DNA of 47,204 bases, taken from DASXRC01 sp036506495. Its GTDB lineage: Bacteria > Actinomycetota > Actinomycetes > Mycobacteriales > Micromonosporaceae. The stretch covers positions 1-47,204 of the forward strand of contig DASXRQ010000022.1 of the NCBI GenBank assembly GCA_036506495.1, given 5' to 3'. Shown piece after piece: positions 26,656 through 33,950 of this stretch (position 1 is its first letter; each line of letters starts with the position of its first letter). Both the position numbers and the translations under genes were made by a program. The notes beneath the pieces are model-generated. The model was not told the DNA's origin and did not search any database. It was given only the letters and a program-made list of their open reading frames with translations.

Positions 26656-26671
26656 CCGTACGTGTGTTCGA
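26656..26671 (-). promoter_or_regulatory. candidate LexA (SOS) box for ruvCAB
   Basis: Minus-strand TCGAACACACGTACGG matches 10 of the 12 defined positions of the actinobacterial SOS box TCGAAC-N4-GTTCGA; the left half is perfect. It lies 28 bases before the ruvC start, a position from which LexA could repress. SOS control of ruvC is known in mycobacteria, which supports the call. Confidence 0.6.
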
Positions 26672-26715
26672 CACCCTACCGTCGCGGGCGGGCACGGCGG
26701 CGGCGCGACACGCGC

Positions 26716-26721
26716 TACTGT
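26716..26721 (+). promoter_or_regulatory. -10 hexamer of a probable leaderless promoter for the cupin gene
   Basis: TACTGT stands 7 bases before the ATG at 26729, and no Shine-Dalgarno sequence is present. This is the standard spacing for a leaderless actinobacterial message starting at the A of ATG. Confidence 0.6.
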
Positions 26722-26728
26722 CCGCCGA

Positions 26729-27061
26729 ATGGAGATCATCCCGTACGCCGAGGCGTGGACCGACCCGCCGGCCGGCGCGCCGAACCACTTCCTCGAACAC
26801 CTCCGCGCGCGCGATCTGTCCGTCGGCACCTACTGCATCCCGGCCGGTGGCGTGGACGATCAGACTCCGCACACCGAGGACGAGATCTACGTGGTGACCG
26901 GCGGCCGGGCCCGGATTGTGACGCCCACCGGCGGCGCCGACGTGCGGCCGGGCGCAGTGATCTACGTGCCGGCCGGCGAGGAGCACCGGTTCACCGACGT
27001 CGCCGAAGACCTGACGCTGCTCGTGGTGTTCGCACCGGCGTACCGGTCGAGGGGCCTATAG
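26729..27061 (+). CDS. single-domain cupin protein
   Basis: A 110-residue protein. The cupin motifs are visible: the first with H-T-E-D-E-I-Y-V-V-T-G-G (about 49-60) and the second with P-A-G-E-E-H-R-F (about 83-90), which together can supply His and Glu metal ligands. Cupins range from dioxygenases to sugar isomerases, so no reaction is assigned. It is read away from ruvC and converges on the TetR gene, whose stop is 31 bases beyond its own. It belongs to the accessory block between ruvC and yebC. Confidence 0.85.
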   Translation: MEIIPYAEAWTDPPAGAPNHFLEHLRARDLSVGTYCIPAGGVDDQTPHTEDEIYVVTGGRARIVTPTGGADVRPGAVIYVPAGEEHRFTDVAEDLTLLVVFAPAYRSRGL

Positions 27062-27075
27062 GTCGGCCGTGGAGT

Positions 27076-27095
27076 GTGCGTCGATCTTGGGTTAG
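27076..27095. repeat. half-copy of inverted-repeat family 1
   Basis: GTGCGTCGATCTTGGGTTAG resembles the left arm of the element at 17447 (GCGTCGATCTAGGGCTAA) and that at 8455. No partner arm follows: the sequence runs straight into the TetR gene, and the TAA stop of that gene (27092-27094) lies inside the motif. It is thus an arm alone, in the gap between convergent cupin and tetR genes. Confidence 0.55.
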
Positions 27096-27769
27096 CGGGC
27101 CGCGATCCCCGCGAGGACCGCGTCGACCACCTGACCCGGCAGCTCGTCGTCGTCGAGCACCGGCGACCAGCGCAGCAGCCGCTGCATGAACACCGGCCCG
27201 GTCAGCATGGCCATCGTCACCTCGACGTCGATGTCCGGGCGCAGCTCGCCGGTTTCGATCCCGCGGCGCAGCACCTCGCGCATCACCTCGCGCCGCGGCT
27301 CGACCAGCTCCTGGTAGAGCCGATACTGCTCCGGGCTCCGGTTCACCTCGGGGACCAGGCACGGCATGATCTTTATCGCCCGCTGGTCCACGGTGCCGTT
27401 GGACCGCACCGCGCTGAGCAACCGGACCAGGTCCTCCCGCACGGAGCGGCCGAGCGGCTTCGGCGGGGCGCCCTTGAGCGTACGGAGGGCGTCGACGAGC
27501 AGCGCTTCCTTGCCCGACCAGCGGCGGTAGATGGTGGCCTTGCCGACGCCGGCCCGAGCCGCGATCGCCTCGATCGAAAGCGCCTCCACCGCGGTGCCCT
27601 CGGCCAGCAGGTCGAGCACCGCCTCGATGATCGCCTCGTCGACGCGCGCGCTGCGCGGCCGGCCGGGCGCGCGGACGACGGCCACGTCGATCGTCGCGGC
27701 ACCCGCGCCGGCGGCGCCCGCGGGGTGCGCGGGGCCGCCGGCGTGAGTGGTCGAACTCATATCCTGCAT
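27092..27769 (-). CDS. TetR-family repressor, probably of the adjacent efflux pump
   Basis: A 225-residue protein. The helix-turn-helix is A-I-A-A-R-A-G-V-G-K-A-T-I-Y-R-R-W (about 68-84), followed by S-G-K-E-A-L-L, and a C-terminal ligand domain. An Ala/Gly-rich tail of about 30 residues precedes the DNA-binding domain; ATG 27760 is an alternative start. It follows the DHA2 transporter gene by 10 bases in one operon, which points to control of that operon, and a palindrome lies upstream of the transporter. Confidence 0.9.
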   Translation of the reverse strand: MQDMSSTTHAGGPAHPAGAAGAGAATIDVAVVRAPGRPRSARVDEAIIEAVLDLLAEGTAVEALSIEAIAARAGVGKATIYRRWSGKEALLVDALRTLKGAPPKPLGRSVREDLVRLLSAVRSNGTVDQRAIKIMPCLVPEVNRSPEQYRLYQELVEPRREVMREVLRRGIETGELRPDIDVEVTMAMLTGPVFMQRLLRWSPVLDDDELPGQVVDAVLAGIAAR

Positions 27770-27779
27770 CCTGACCGCC

Positions 27780-29369
27780 CTACGAGACCTCGGCCAGCGC
27801 AGACTCGCCGGCGGGCTGCCCCGCCGTCGCCTCCGCCGACAGCGGGTGCACGTTGGCGGCGCCGCGACCCGGCATCCACCGCAACACGACCAGCGCCGCG
27901 ATGACGGCCGCCACGCCCGAGCCGAGGGCGGCCAGGTGCATGGCGGCGACGAACGCCTCGTTCGCGGCCGAGATCAGCGGCTGGCCCGCCGCGCCGAGCC
28001 GCTCGGCCACGCCGTACGCGCCGGCCACCGACTCGGACGCCAGGCCGCGGGCCGGCTGAGGCAAGGCCCGAGTCGTGTCCGCGATCTGGTCCCGGTAGGA
28101 CGCCGCCACGATCGCGCCCAGCACGGCGATGCCGAGCGCCGCGGAGACCTGCCGGACGGTGTTCGCCACGGCCGAGCCGACGCCGGCCCGCTCCCGGGGC
28201 AGCGACGACATGATCGATTCCATCGCCGGCGGCATGACGTTGGCCATGCCGACGCCCTGGAAGAAGAACAGCGCCCCGACGAACCACAGCGACGTGTTCG
28301 CCTCGACCAGCGCGAAGCCGGCCAGCGCCACAGCCGTGATCAGCAGCCCCACCGTGGACACCGCCTTGGCTCCGAACCGCCTGACCATCGCCGCGCTGCG
28401 CGGCGCGAACGCCAGCTGGGCGGCCGCGAACGGCAGCAGCAGCAGGCCGGTCTGCAGCGGGCTGTAGCCGCGCACCAGCTGCAGGTAGAACGGCACGAAG
28501 AAGAACACGCCCATCGCCGCGAAGAAGACCAGCGAGATCGCGCCGTTGGCGGCCGAGAACCGCGGGTCGCGGAACAGCTTCACGTCCAGCGACGGGTGAT
28601 CGCTGCGCCGCTCCCAGGCGACGAAGGCGAGGATGATCGCCAGCCCGCCGAGCGTCCAGGCCCAGACGGACGGCCGGCCGAAGCCGTGCTCGCCGCCCTC
28701 GATGATGCCGTAGACCAGGGCGGTCAGGCCGGCCACCGAGAGCAGCACCCCGACGAGGTCCACCCGGCCGGGGCGCGGGTCCCGCGACTCCGGCACGATG
28801 AGCGCCACCGCGGTGAGCCCGGCCAGGATGATCGGCACATTGATCAGGAAGACCGATCCCCACCAGAAGCTCTCGAGGAGAGCGCCGCCGACGATCGGGC
28901 CGATCGCGACGCCGAGGCCGACCGCGCCGGCCCATACACCGATCGCCCGGGCCCGCTCGCGCGGGTCGAAGACGTTCGAGATGATCGACAGCGTCACCGG
29001 CATGATGGCGGCGCCGCCGATGCCCATCAGCGCCCGGGCCGCGATGAGTTGACCGGGATCCTGGGCGTACGCCGACGCGAGCGAGGCCAGGCCGAACAGG
29101 GCCAGCCCGATCAGCAGGAAGCGCTTTCGACCGAACCGGTCACCCAGCACCCCGAAGCTGAACAGCAGGCCGGCGAAGACGAGCGTGTACGAGTTGATCG
29201 ACCACTCGAGCTGGCTCTGGGTCGCGCCGAGCCCGTGCACCGGATCGGCGAGGGTCTTCAGCGCGACGTTGAGGATCGTGTTGTCGAGCACCACGACGAG
29301 CAGGCTGACCACGAGCACACCGAGGATCGCCCACCTCCTGGGGTGCCCGGTGTTGACGTGCGGTTCCAT
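27780..29369 (-). CDS. DHA2-family (14-helix) MFS drug:proton antiporter
   Basis: A 529-residue inner-membrane transporter of the EmrB/QacA type. Visible are the first helix (I-L-G-V-L-V-V-S-L-L-V-V-V-L-D-N-T-I-L-N-V-A), with the Asp-x-x-I-x-x-V-A signature, motif A (G-D-R-F-G-R-K-R), motif C-like G-P-I-V-G-G-A-L-L, and about 14 hydrophobic segments. Such pumps export toxic hydrophobic compounds using the proton gradient. GGGGGGAG is 6 bases before the ATG. It is first gene of an operon with the TetR regulator; candidate operators lie 33-105 bases upstream. Confidence 0.92.
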   Translation of the reverse strand: MEPHVNTGHPRRWAILGVLVVSLLVVVLDNTILNVALKTLADPVHGLGATQSQLEWSINSYTLVFAGLLFSFGVLGDRFGRKRFLLIGLALFGLASLASAYAQDPGQLIAARALMGIGGAAIMPVTLSIISNVFDPRERARAIGVWAGAVGLGVAIGPIVGGALLESFWWGSVFLINVPIILAGLTAVALIVPESRDPRPGRVDLVGVLLSVAGLTALVYGIIEGGEHGFGRPSVWAWTLGGLAIILAFVAWERRSDHPSLDVKLFRDPRFSAANGAISLVFFAAMGVFFFVPFYLQLVRGYSPLQTGLLLLPFAAAQLAFAPRSAAMVRRFGAKAVSTVGLLITAVALAGFALVEANTSLWFVGALFFFQGVGMANVMPPAMESIMSSLPRERAGVGSAVANTVRQVSAALGIAVLGAIVAASYRDQIADTTRALPQPARGLASESVAGAYGVAERLGAAGQPLISAANEAFVAAMHLAALGSGVAAVIAALVVLRWMPGRGAANVHPLSAEATAGQPAGESALAEVS

Positions 29370-29401
29370 CCGCTACTCCCCCCCGGATAAAAAGTACGAC
29401 A

Positions 29402-29413
29402 GTTTCGATACGG
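29402..29413. promoter_or_regulatory. second, partial TetR operator
   Basis: GTTTCGATACGG (minus strand CCGTATCGAAAC) repeats the core of the palindrome at 29454-29474 and lies 33 bases before the pump start, where the promoter should be. Confidence 0.4.
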
Positions 29414-29453
29414 GACAGGCTCGTAATCGAATCGAGCCTAGCCCGGGCGAAGC

Positions 29454-29474
29454 GATACGGAACCGTTTCGTATC
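29454..29474. promoter_or_regulatory. palindromic operator, candidate TetR binding site
   Basis: GATACGGAAC-C-GTTTCGTATC: 9 of 10 base pairs match around a single central base, the length and symmetry usual for TetR-family sites. It lies upstream of the efflux pump-tetR operon, with a related half-site at 29402. The rest of the 390-base gap 29370-29760 holds only the inverted repeat listed next. Confidence 0.65.
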
Positions 29475-29537
29475 TAAATGTGGTCCAGCTCACACCGCGC
29501 GGTGTCGCGCCAGCACCTTCGGGGTAGCTCGCTGACA

Positions 29538-29626
29538 CGTTTGCTCTGCTTCCGCCGAGGAGACGCCAAACGACTGAGAGCGGCGGTCGTCCTTCCGGTG
29601 TATCGCCGAGGGAAGCAGAGCAAACG
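29538..29626. repeat. intergenic inverted repeat, family 3
   Basis: Arms CGTTTGCTCTGCTTCC (29538-29553) and GGAAGCAGAGCAAACG (29611-29626) are perfect 16-bp complements 57 bases apart, with a small inner hairpin (ACGAC/GTCGT). It is 134 bases beyond the stop of the class V aminotransferase-like gene. There is no transposase gene. It resembles a small non-autonomous element or a 3' hairpin. Confidence 0.85.
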
Positions 29627-29760
29627 GTGCCGCGGCATACCTCCGAGGGCGCGCGACCGCGACGCCGGGCCGAGTCGCTAGCGGCGCCGGCCGCACGTCG
29701 GGCCCACCGAGACCGCGCACAGACCAGCACAGCCCGTTGGCAGCCACACCGCGATCCGGG

Positions 29761-30798
29761 TCAGCTCCGCAGGGCGTCGAGGGCCATATCGACGTCGGCC
29801 GGCGTGGAGTAGATGTGGAACGAGGCGCGGACCCGGCCGGCCCGCACGGCCGCGCGCACACCCACGGCGCGCAGCCGTTCCTCGGCGCCGGCCACGTCGA
29901 CGGTCACGATCGCGCTGTCGCCGGGCGGGCGGCCGAGACCCGTCAGGAACCGGTTGGCGAGTGCGACGTTGTGGTCGTGGATCTGGCCGACCCCGACACG
30001 CTCGACCAGCTCGAGCGCCGGCGCGGTGCCCACCCACGAGAACCAGGCTGGGGACACGTCGAACCGGCGGGCGTCGGTAGCCAGCCGCAGCGGCGGACCG
30101 TAATAGCTCGCGTGCACGTCCTCCCCCGCGTACCAGCCCGCGGCGTCCGGACGCAGCCGGTCGCGCAGCGCCGGCGAGAGGTAGGCGAACGCCGAGCCGC
30201 GCGGGGACATCAGCCACTTGTACGCCCCGACCGCCACGGCGTCCGCCAGCGAGGCGTCGAACGGCAGCCAGCCACAGGCCTGAGTGGCGTCGACGACCAC
30301 GAGCGCGTCGTGCGCCCGGGCCGCCGCGACGATCTCCTCGTACGCCGCGATCGTGCCGTCCGCGGACTGGACGAGGCTGAACGCCACCAGGTCCGTGCCG
30401 GCGTCGACGCTCTCGGCGAGCTTGTCGACGGCGACGGTGTCGACCCGCACGCCACGGCGCTCCTGCACCAGCCACGGGAACAGGTTGGACGTGAACTCGA
30501 TCTCCGGCGCGAGCACCCGAGCGCCGTTCGGCAGGGCGGCCGCGATCGGGGCGAGCACCTGGGACACCACGGCACCCACGGCCACGTCGGCCGCGTCGAC
30601 GCCCACCAGCCGGGCGAACGCCGCCCGCGCTCGGTCGGTCGCGGCGCTCCAGCCCTCCCACGAGGTACGCCCGACGCGCCAGTCGGCGAGAGCGGCCTGT
30701 AGCGCCTCCCACGCCGGCCGTGGCGGCAGCCCGTAGCTCGCGGTGTTCAGCCAGCCCGGCTGCGGTTCCCACAGGCGCTGCGCGTCGACGAGATCCAC
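29761..30798 (-). CDS. PLP-dependent class V aminotransferase-like enzyme
   Basis: The protein has 345 residues from the GTG at 30798; the frame stays open upstream but without family sequence. The fold-type I core is seen: D-A-T-Q-A-C-G-W (Asp and Gln contacting PLP) and the Schiff-base Lys in V-G-A-Y-K-W-L-M-S-P-R-G. This resembles isopenicillin N epimerase and cysteine desulfurase relatives. Substrate is unknown. No strong ribosome site precedes the GTG, and no partner gene is near; it is part of the accessory block between yebC and ruvC. Confidence 0.85.
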   Translation of the reverse strand: MDLVDAQRLWEPQPGWLNTASYGLPPRPAWEALQAALADWRVGRTSWEGWSAATDRARAAFARLVGVDAADVAVGAVVSQVLAPIAAALPNGARVLAPEIEFTSNLFPWLVQERRGVRVDTVAVDKLAESVDAGTDLVAFSLVQSADGTIAAYEEIVAAARAHDALVVVDATQACGWLPFDASLADAVAVGAYKWLMSPRGSAFAYLSPALRDRLRPDAAGWYAGEDVHASYYGPPLRLATDARRFDVSPAWFSWVGTAPALELVERVGVGQIHDHNVALANRFLTGLGRPPGDSAIVTVDVAGAEERLRAVGVRAAVRAGRVRASFHIYSTPADVDMALDALRS

Positions 30799-30836
30799 GC
30801 GCCCGAGCCTAGCCCGGGCCGGAACGTCCCGACGCG

Positions 30837-30980
30837 TCAGTCCTCGCAGCCCAGCCGTCTCCGTCGCGGTCGAGGTCGTAGATATCGTTCCCGATGACCT
30901 TGACCGGTCCGTCGACGTACGCGGGACCGTTGCCGCTGCCGCCGGCGCAGTCGACGTCCTTGATCTGGCGAGCTTCATCC
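30837..30980 (-). pseudogene. remnant of an excalibur-domain secreted protein gene
   Basis: Minus-strand translation shows D-V-D-C-A-G-G-S-G-N-G-P-A-Y-V and then D-I-Y-D-L-D-R-D-G-D-G-W, the calcium-binding excalibur motif, which should end A-C-E. Here one base is missing near 30850 (GGGCTGCGAGGAC), giving W-A-A-R instead of W-A-C-E-D; adding it back restores C-E-D and a TGA at 30837. At the 5' side the frame stops being recognisable exactly where the inverted repeat at 30984-31041 begins, so signal peptide and start are gone. A decayed fragment. Confidence 0.65.
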
Positions 30981-30983
30981 ACA

Positions 30984-31041
30984 CAACTACACGGAAGTTG
31001 GCCCCTCCTCGACCGGGGAGGCCACAACTCCCGTGGAGTTG
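30984..31041. repeat. intergenic inverted repeat, family 2 copy 1
   Basis: CAACTACACGGAAGTTG (30984-31000) and CAACTCCCGTGGAGTTG (31025-31041) are 15 of 17 complementary, and each is itself a short palindrome (CAACT/AGTTG). A GGCC..GGCC inner stem and C/G-rich hairpin fill the centre. It ends 14 bases beyond the yebC stop. The same 17-mer recurs exactly at 43874. Confidence 0.9.
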
Positions 31042-31055
31042 TGTTGGGTGATCAC

Positions 31056-31805
31056 TTACCCGACGGCGGCCATGACCTCGTCGGAGACGTCGAAGTTCGC
31101 GTACACATTCTGGACGTCGTCGCAGTCCTCGAGCGCGTCGATCAGCCTGAAGATCTTGCGGGCACCGTCCTCGTCGAGCGGCACCGTCACGCTCGGCACG
31201 AACGACGACTCCGCCGACTCGTACTCGATGCCCGCCTCCTGCAGCGCCGTCCGCACCGCGATCAGATCGGCCGGCTCGGACACCACCTCGTACGCCTCGC
31301 CGAGGTCGTTGACCTCCTCCGCGCCGGCGTCGAGGACCGCGAGCAGCACGTCGTCCTCGGAGAGCGCGGCTCTGGGGACGATCACGACGCCCTTGCGAGA
31401 GAACATGTACGCCACGGAGCCGGCGTCGGCCAGCGAGCCCCCGTTGCGGGTCAGCGCCGTGCGCACCTCGGTGCCCGCCCGGTTCCGGTTGTCGGTCAGG
31501 CACTCGATCAGCAGGGCGACGCCGCTCGGCCCGTACCCCTCGTACGTCACCGTCTGCCAGTCGGCAGCGCCGGCCTCCTGGCCGGAGCCACGCTTGACCG
31601 CTCGGTCGATGTTGTCGTTCGGGACCGAGTTCTTCTTCGCCTTCTGGATCGCGTCAAAGAGGGTGGGGTTGCCGGCCGGGTCACCGCCGCCGGTGCGCGC
31701 CGCGACCTCGACGTTCTTGATGAGGCGGGCGAACAGCTTGCCGCGCTTGGCATCGATGACCGCCTTCTTGTGCTTCGTCGTCGCCCACTTTGAGTGGCCG
31801 GACAT
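31056..31805 (-). CDS. YebC/PmpR-family protein
   Basis: A 249-residue protein with the family opening M-S-G-H-S-K-W-A-T-T-K-H-K-K and the typical blocks (N-P-T-L-F-D-A-I-Q-K-A-K-K, Y-E-G-Y-G-P-S-G-V-A-L-L-I-E). Members have been described as DNA-binding regulators and, more recently, as translation factors relieving stalls at proline runs; the latter would suit a genome coding long proline-rich proteins like the one at 4156-6966. The ATG shares a base with the pdxT stop (TAATG), so it is coupled to pdxST. Confidence 0.95.
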   Translation of the reverse strand: MSGHSKWATTKHKKAVIDAKRGKLFARLIKNVEVAARTGGGDPAGNPTLFDAIQKAKKNSVPNDNIDRAVKRGSGQEAGAADWQTVTYEGYGPSGVALLIECLTDNRNRAGTEVRTALTRNGGSLADAGSVAYMFSRKGVVIVPRAALSEDDVLLAVLDAGAEEVNDLGEAYEVVSEPADLIAVRTALQEAGIEYESAESSFVPSVTVPLDEDGARKIFRLIDALEDCDDVQNVYANFDVSDEVMAAVG

Positions 31806-32425
31806 TACCCCTCCGTCGTGATCGCCTCGCGCGCCAGATCCACGAAGTAGCGGTGCACACGGAGATCACCGGTTAGCTCTGGGTGGAAGGCGGTGGCGAG
31901 CAGTCGTCGCTGCCGAACCGCGACAATCCTACCTGTGGCGGGGCCGCCGGTGACCCGGCCCAGCACCGCGACGCCCGGGCCGACCCGCTCGACCCAGGGC
32001 GCGCGAATGAACACCGCGTGAAAGGGATCGCCCGGTATGCCGTCGATCTCGACCGGGCCCTCGAACGAGTCGACCTGTCGACCGAAGGCGTTGCGCCGCA
32101 CGGTCATGTCGATCCCGGCGAACGACTCCTGGTCGGGGCGTCCGTCGAGGACCTCGGTGGCCAACATGATCATGCCAGCGCACGAGCCGTACGCCGGCAT
32201 GCCCTGCTCGATCCGCTTGCGGATCGGCTCGAGGAGGCCGAAATCGACGGCGAGCTTGCTGATCGTGGTGGATTCGCCGCCCGGGATCACGAGCGCATCG
32301 ACGCCGGCGAGCTCCTCCGGCCGCCGCACCGGCCGCGCCGCGACCCCGCATTCGGCGAGCGCCGCCAGATGCTCGCGCACGTCGCCCTGCAGGGCGAGTA
32401 CCCCGACGAGCACCGAGCTCACCAA
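31805..32425 (-). CDS. pdxT: glutaminase subunit of PLP synthase, PdxT
   Basis: A 206-residue glutamine amidotransferase that feeds ammonia to PdxS. The nucleophile is Cys82 in Y-G-S-C-A-G-M, the oxyanion strand is P-G-G-E-S-T-T, and the His-Glu pair is F-H-P-E-L near the end. Its start lies 7 bases inside the pdxS 3' end and its stop overlaps yebC. Confidence 0.97.
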   Translation of the reverse strand: MVSSVLVGVLALQGDVREHLAALAECGVAARPVRRPEELAGVDALVIPGGESTTISKLAVDFGLLEPIRKRIEQGMPAYGSCAGMIMLATEVLDGRPDQESFAGIDMTVRRNAFGRQVDSFEGPVEIDGIPGDPFHAVFIRAPWVERVGPGVAVLGRVTGGPATGRIVAVRQRRLLATAFHPELTGDLRVHRYFVDLAREAITTEG

Positions 32426-33324
32426 CCACGCTCCGCCAGCCGGTGCGGGACGGGGATGTCGGCCACGTTGATGCCGACCATGGCCTCGCCGAGCCCACGC
32501 GACACCTTCGCAATCACATCGGGATCGTCGTAGAACGTCGTGGCCTTGACGATCGCGGCGGCGCGCTGGGCGGGGTTGCCTGACTTGAAGATGCCGGAAC
32601 CGACGAACACGCCCTCGGCGCCGAGCTGCATCATCATCGCGGCGTCCGCGGGGGTGGCGATCCCGCCCGCCGTGAACAGCACCACGGGCAGCTTTCCGGT
32701 CGCCGCCACCTCGCGCACCAGCTCGTAAGGCGCCTGCAGCTCCTTCGCCGCGACGTACAGCTCATCGTCGGGCAGCGAGGTCAGCCGCTTGATCTCCGCC
32801 CGAATCTGCCGCATATGAGTGATCGCGTTCGACACGTCCCCGGTGCCCGCCTCGCCCTTTGAGCGGATCATGGCGGCACCCTCGGTGATGCGCCGGAGCG
32901 CCTCCCCCAGGTTCGTCGCGCCGCACACGAACGGCACCGTGAACTGCCATTTGTCGATGTGGTTGGCGTAGTCCGCCGGGGTCAGCACCTCGGACTCGTC
33001 GATGTAGTCCACGCCGAGGGCCTGCAGCACCTGGGCCTCGACGAAGTGCCCGATGCGGACCTTGGCCATCACCGGGATCGAGACGGCGGCGATGATGCCG
33101 TCGATCATGTCGGGGTCGGACATCCGAGACACGCCGCCCTGCGCCCGGATGTCGGCCGGAACTCGCTCCAGCGCCATCACGGCCACGGCGCCGGCGTCCT
33201 CGGCGATCTTCGCCTGCTCCGGCGTGACCACGTCCATGATCACGCCACCCTTGAGCATCTCCGCCATGCCGCGCTTGACGCGGGCGGTACCGGTGGTGGG
33301 CGCTGCCGCGCGGGTCTCAGACAC
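32419..33324 (-). CDS. pdxS: pyridoxal 5'-phosphate synthase lyase subunit, PdxS
   Basis: The protein has 301 residues from the GTG at 33324, with GAGGAG 10 bases upstream; it begins V-S-E-T-R. The subunit forms PLP from ribose 5-phosphate, glyceraldehyde 3-phosphate and ammonia. Near-invariant segments are G-G-V-I-M-D-V-V-T, A-V-M-A-L-E-R-V-P-A-D-I-R, M-A-K-V-R-I-G-H (catalytic Lys) and F-T-A-G-G-I-A-T-P-A-D-A. It leads the pdxS-pdxT-yebC operon. PLP made here would also serve the neighbouring aminotransferase-like enzyme, a loose link. Confidence 0.98.
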   Translation of the reverse strand: MSETRAAAPTTGTARVKRGMAEMLKGGVIMDVVTPEQAKIAEDAGAVAVMALERVPADIRAQGGVSRMSDPDMIDGIIAAVSIPVMAKVRIGHFVEAQVLQALGVDYIDESEVLTPADYANHIDKWQFTVPFVCGATNLGEALRRITEGAAMIRSKGEAGTGDVSNAITHMRQIRAEIKRLTSLPDDELYVAAKELQAPYELVREVAATGKLPVVLFTAGGIATPADAAMMMQLGAEGVFVGSGIFKSGNPAQRAAAIVKATTFYDDPDVIAKVSRGLGEAMVGINVADIPVPHRLAERGW

Positions 33325-33361
33325 GGTCGTACTACTCCTCAGGCGCTGTGGATTCGCCCCC

Positions 33362-33367
33362 ATCGTA
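33362..33367 (-). promoter_or_regulatory. putative -10 for pdxS-pdxT-yebC
   Basis: TACGAT on the minus strand, 37 bases before the pdxS GTG, in the 93-base gap. A TTGGGC about 9 bases further up is too close to be a -35, so only the -10 is proposed. Confidence 0.35.
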
Positions 33368-33417
33368 CTGCCGGCCCAAGGTCGACCCGATGGCCAATCG
33401 AGCGCCCGTGGCCTGCC

Positions 33418-33918
33418 TCATGGACGAACTACGACGCGCGGCGCGAGCGTGGGGTCGTCCACGTCGAAGTACTCCGGCCGGGGGTGCCGGCGCGTCAGCC
33501 GCAGCACCCGGACCAGCGGCCGGCGGCGCATCGCGAGCGCGTCGCGCACGAGGTCGGTGTGCATCTGCCTCGCCAGCGCCACCCGACGGCTGGCGGCGAC
33601 CACGGCCGGCAGGGACGACCGCTCGTCGGGGTCGTCCCGCAGGCGCAGCTGGCGGGTCAGATCGTTCTCGGCCGCCTCCCGATCGCCCGGGCCGGCGTCC
33701 AGCGCGTCGCGCGCGGCCGCGTACAGGTCGGCCGAACCGATTTCGTCGGCGAGCACCGCTGCGGCCGCCGCGCGACGGACCAGATGGGCGTCGAGTGCCT
33801 TCGTGGCGGACGCGGCCCGGGCGTGCAGCCGGTCGACGCGGGTGGCGGTCCACGTCACGTAGCTCGCCACGAGGACGACGAGGGCGACCACGCCCACCAC
33901 CCACCACATGCCGGGCAT
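33418..33918 (-). CDS. membrane-anchored protein of unknown function, downstream of pimA
   Basis: A 166-residue protein. An N-terminal membrane helix (M-W-W-V-V-G-V-V-A-L-V-V-L-V-A-S-Y-V) is followed by an Ala/Arg-rich helical region (R-L-H-A-R-A-A-S-A-T-K-A-L-D-A-H-L-V-R-R) of LemA-like appearance and a basic, Pro-ending tail with E-Y-F-D-V-D-D-P-T. The alternative ATG is at 33909. It is 32 bases after pimA in the same direction, a position where actinobacteria often carry such a protein. No function known. Confidence 0.75.
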   Translation of the reverse strand: MPGMWWVVGVVALVVLVASYVTWTATRVDRLHARAASATKALDAHLVRRAAAAAVLADEIGSADLYAAARDALDAGPGDREAAENDLTRQLRLRDDPDERSSLPAVVAASRRVALARQMHTDLVRDALAMRRRPLVRVLRLTRRHPRPEYFDVDDPTLAPRVVVRP

Positions 33919-33950
33919 CGTAGTGGCGCGGGAGGGCGATCGGGGCAGCG

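Noticed and set aside
24443..26829. 445-codon minus-strand frame extending ruvA over ruvC
   Set aside because: The upstream half is ruvC in the wrong frame; GTG at 26094 with GGAGG is the family start.
27747..29390. 547-codon plus-strand frame opposite the DHA2 pump
   Set aside because: Shadow of a gene with clear helices and motif A.
29370..29760. Possible small protein genes in the 390-base gap
   Set aside because: Short frames there have no ribosome site and are explained by the operator and inverted repeat.
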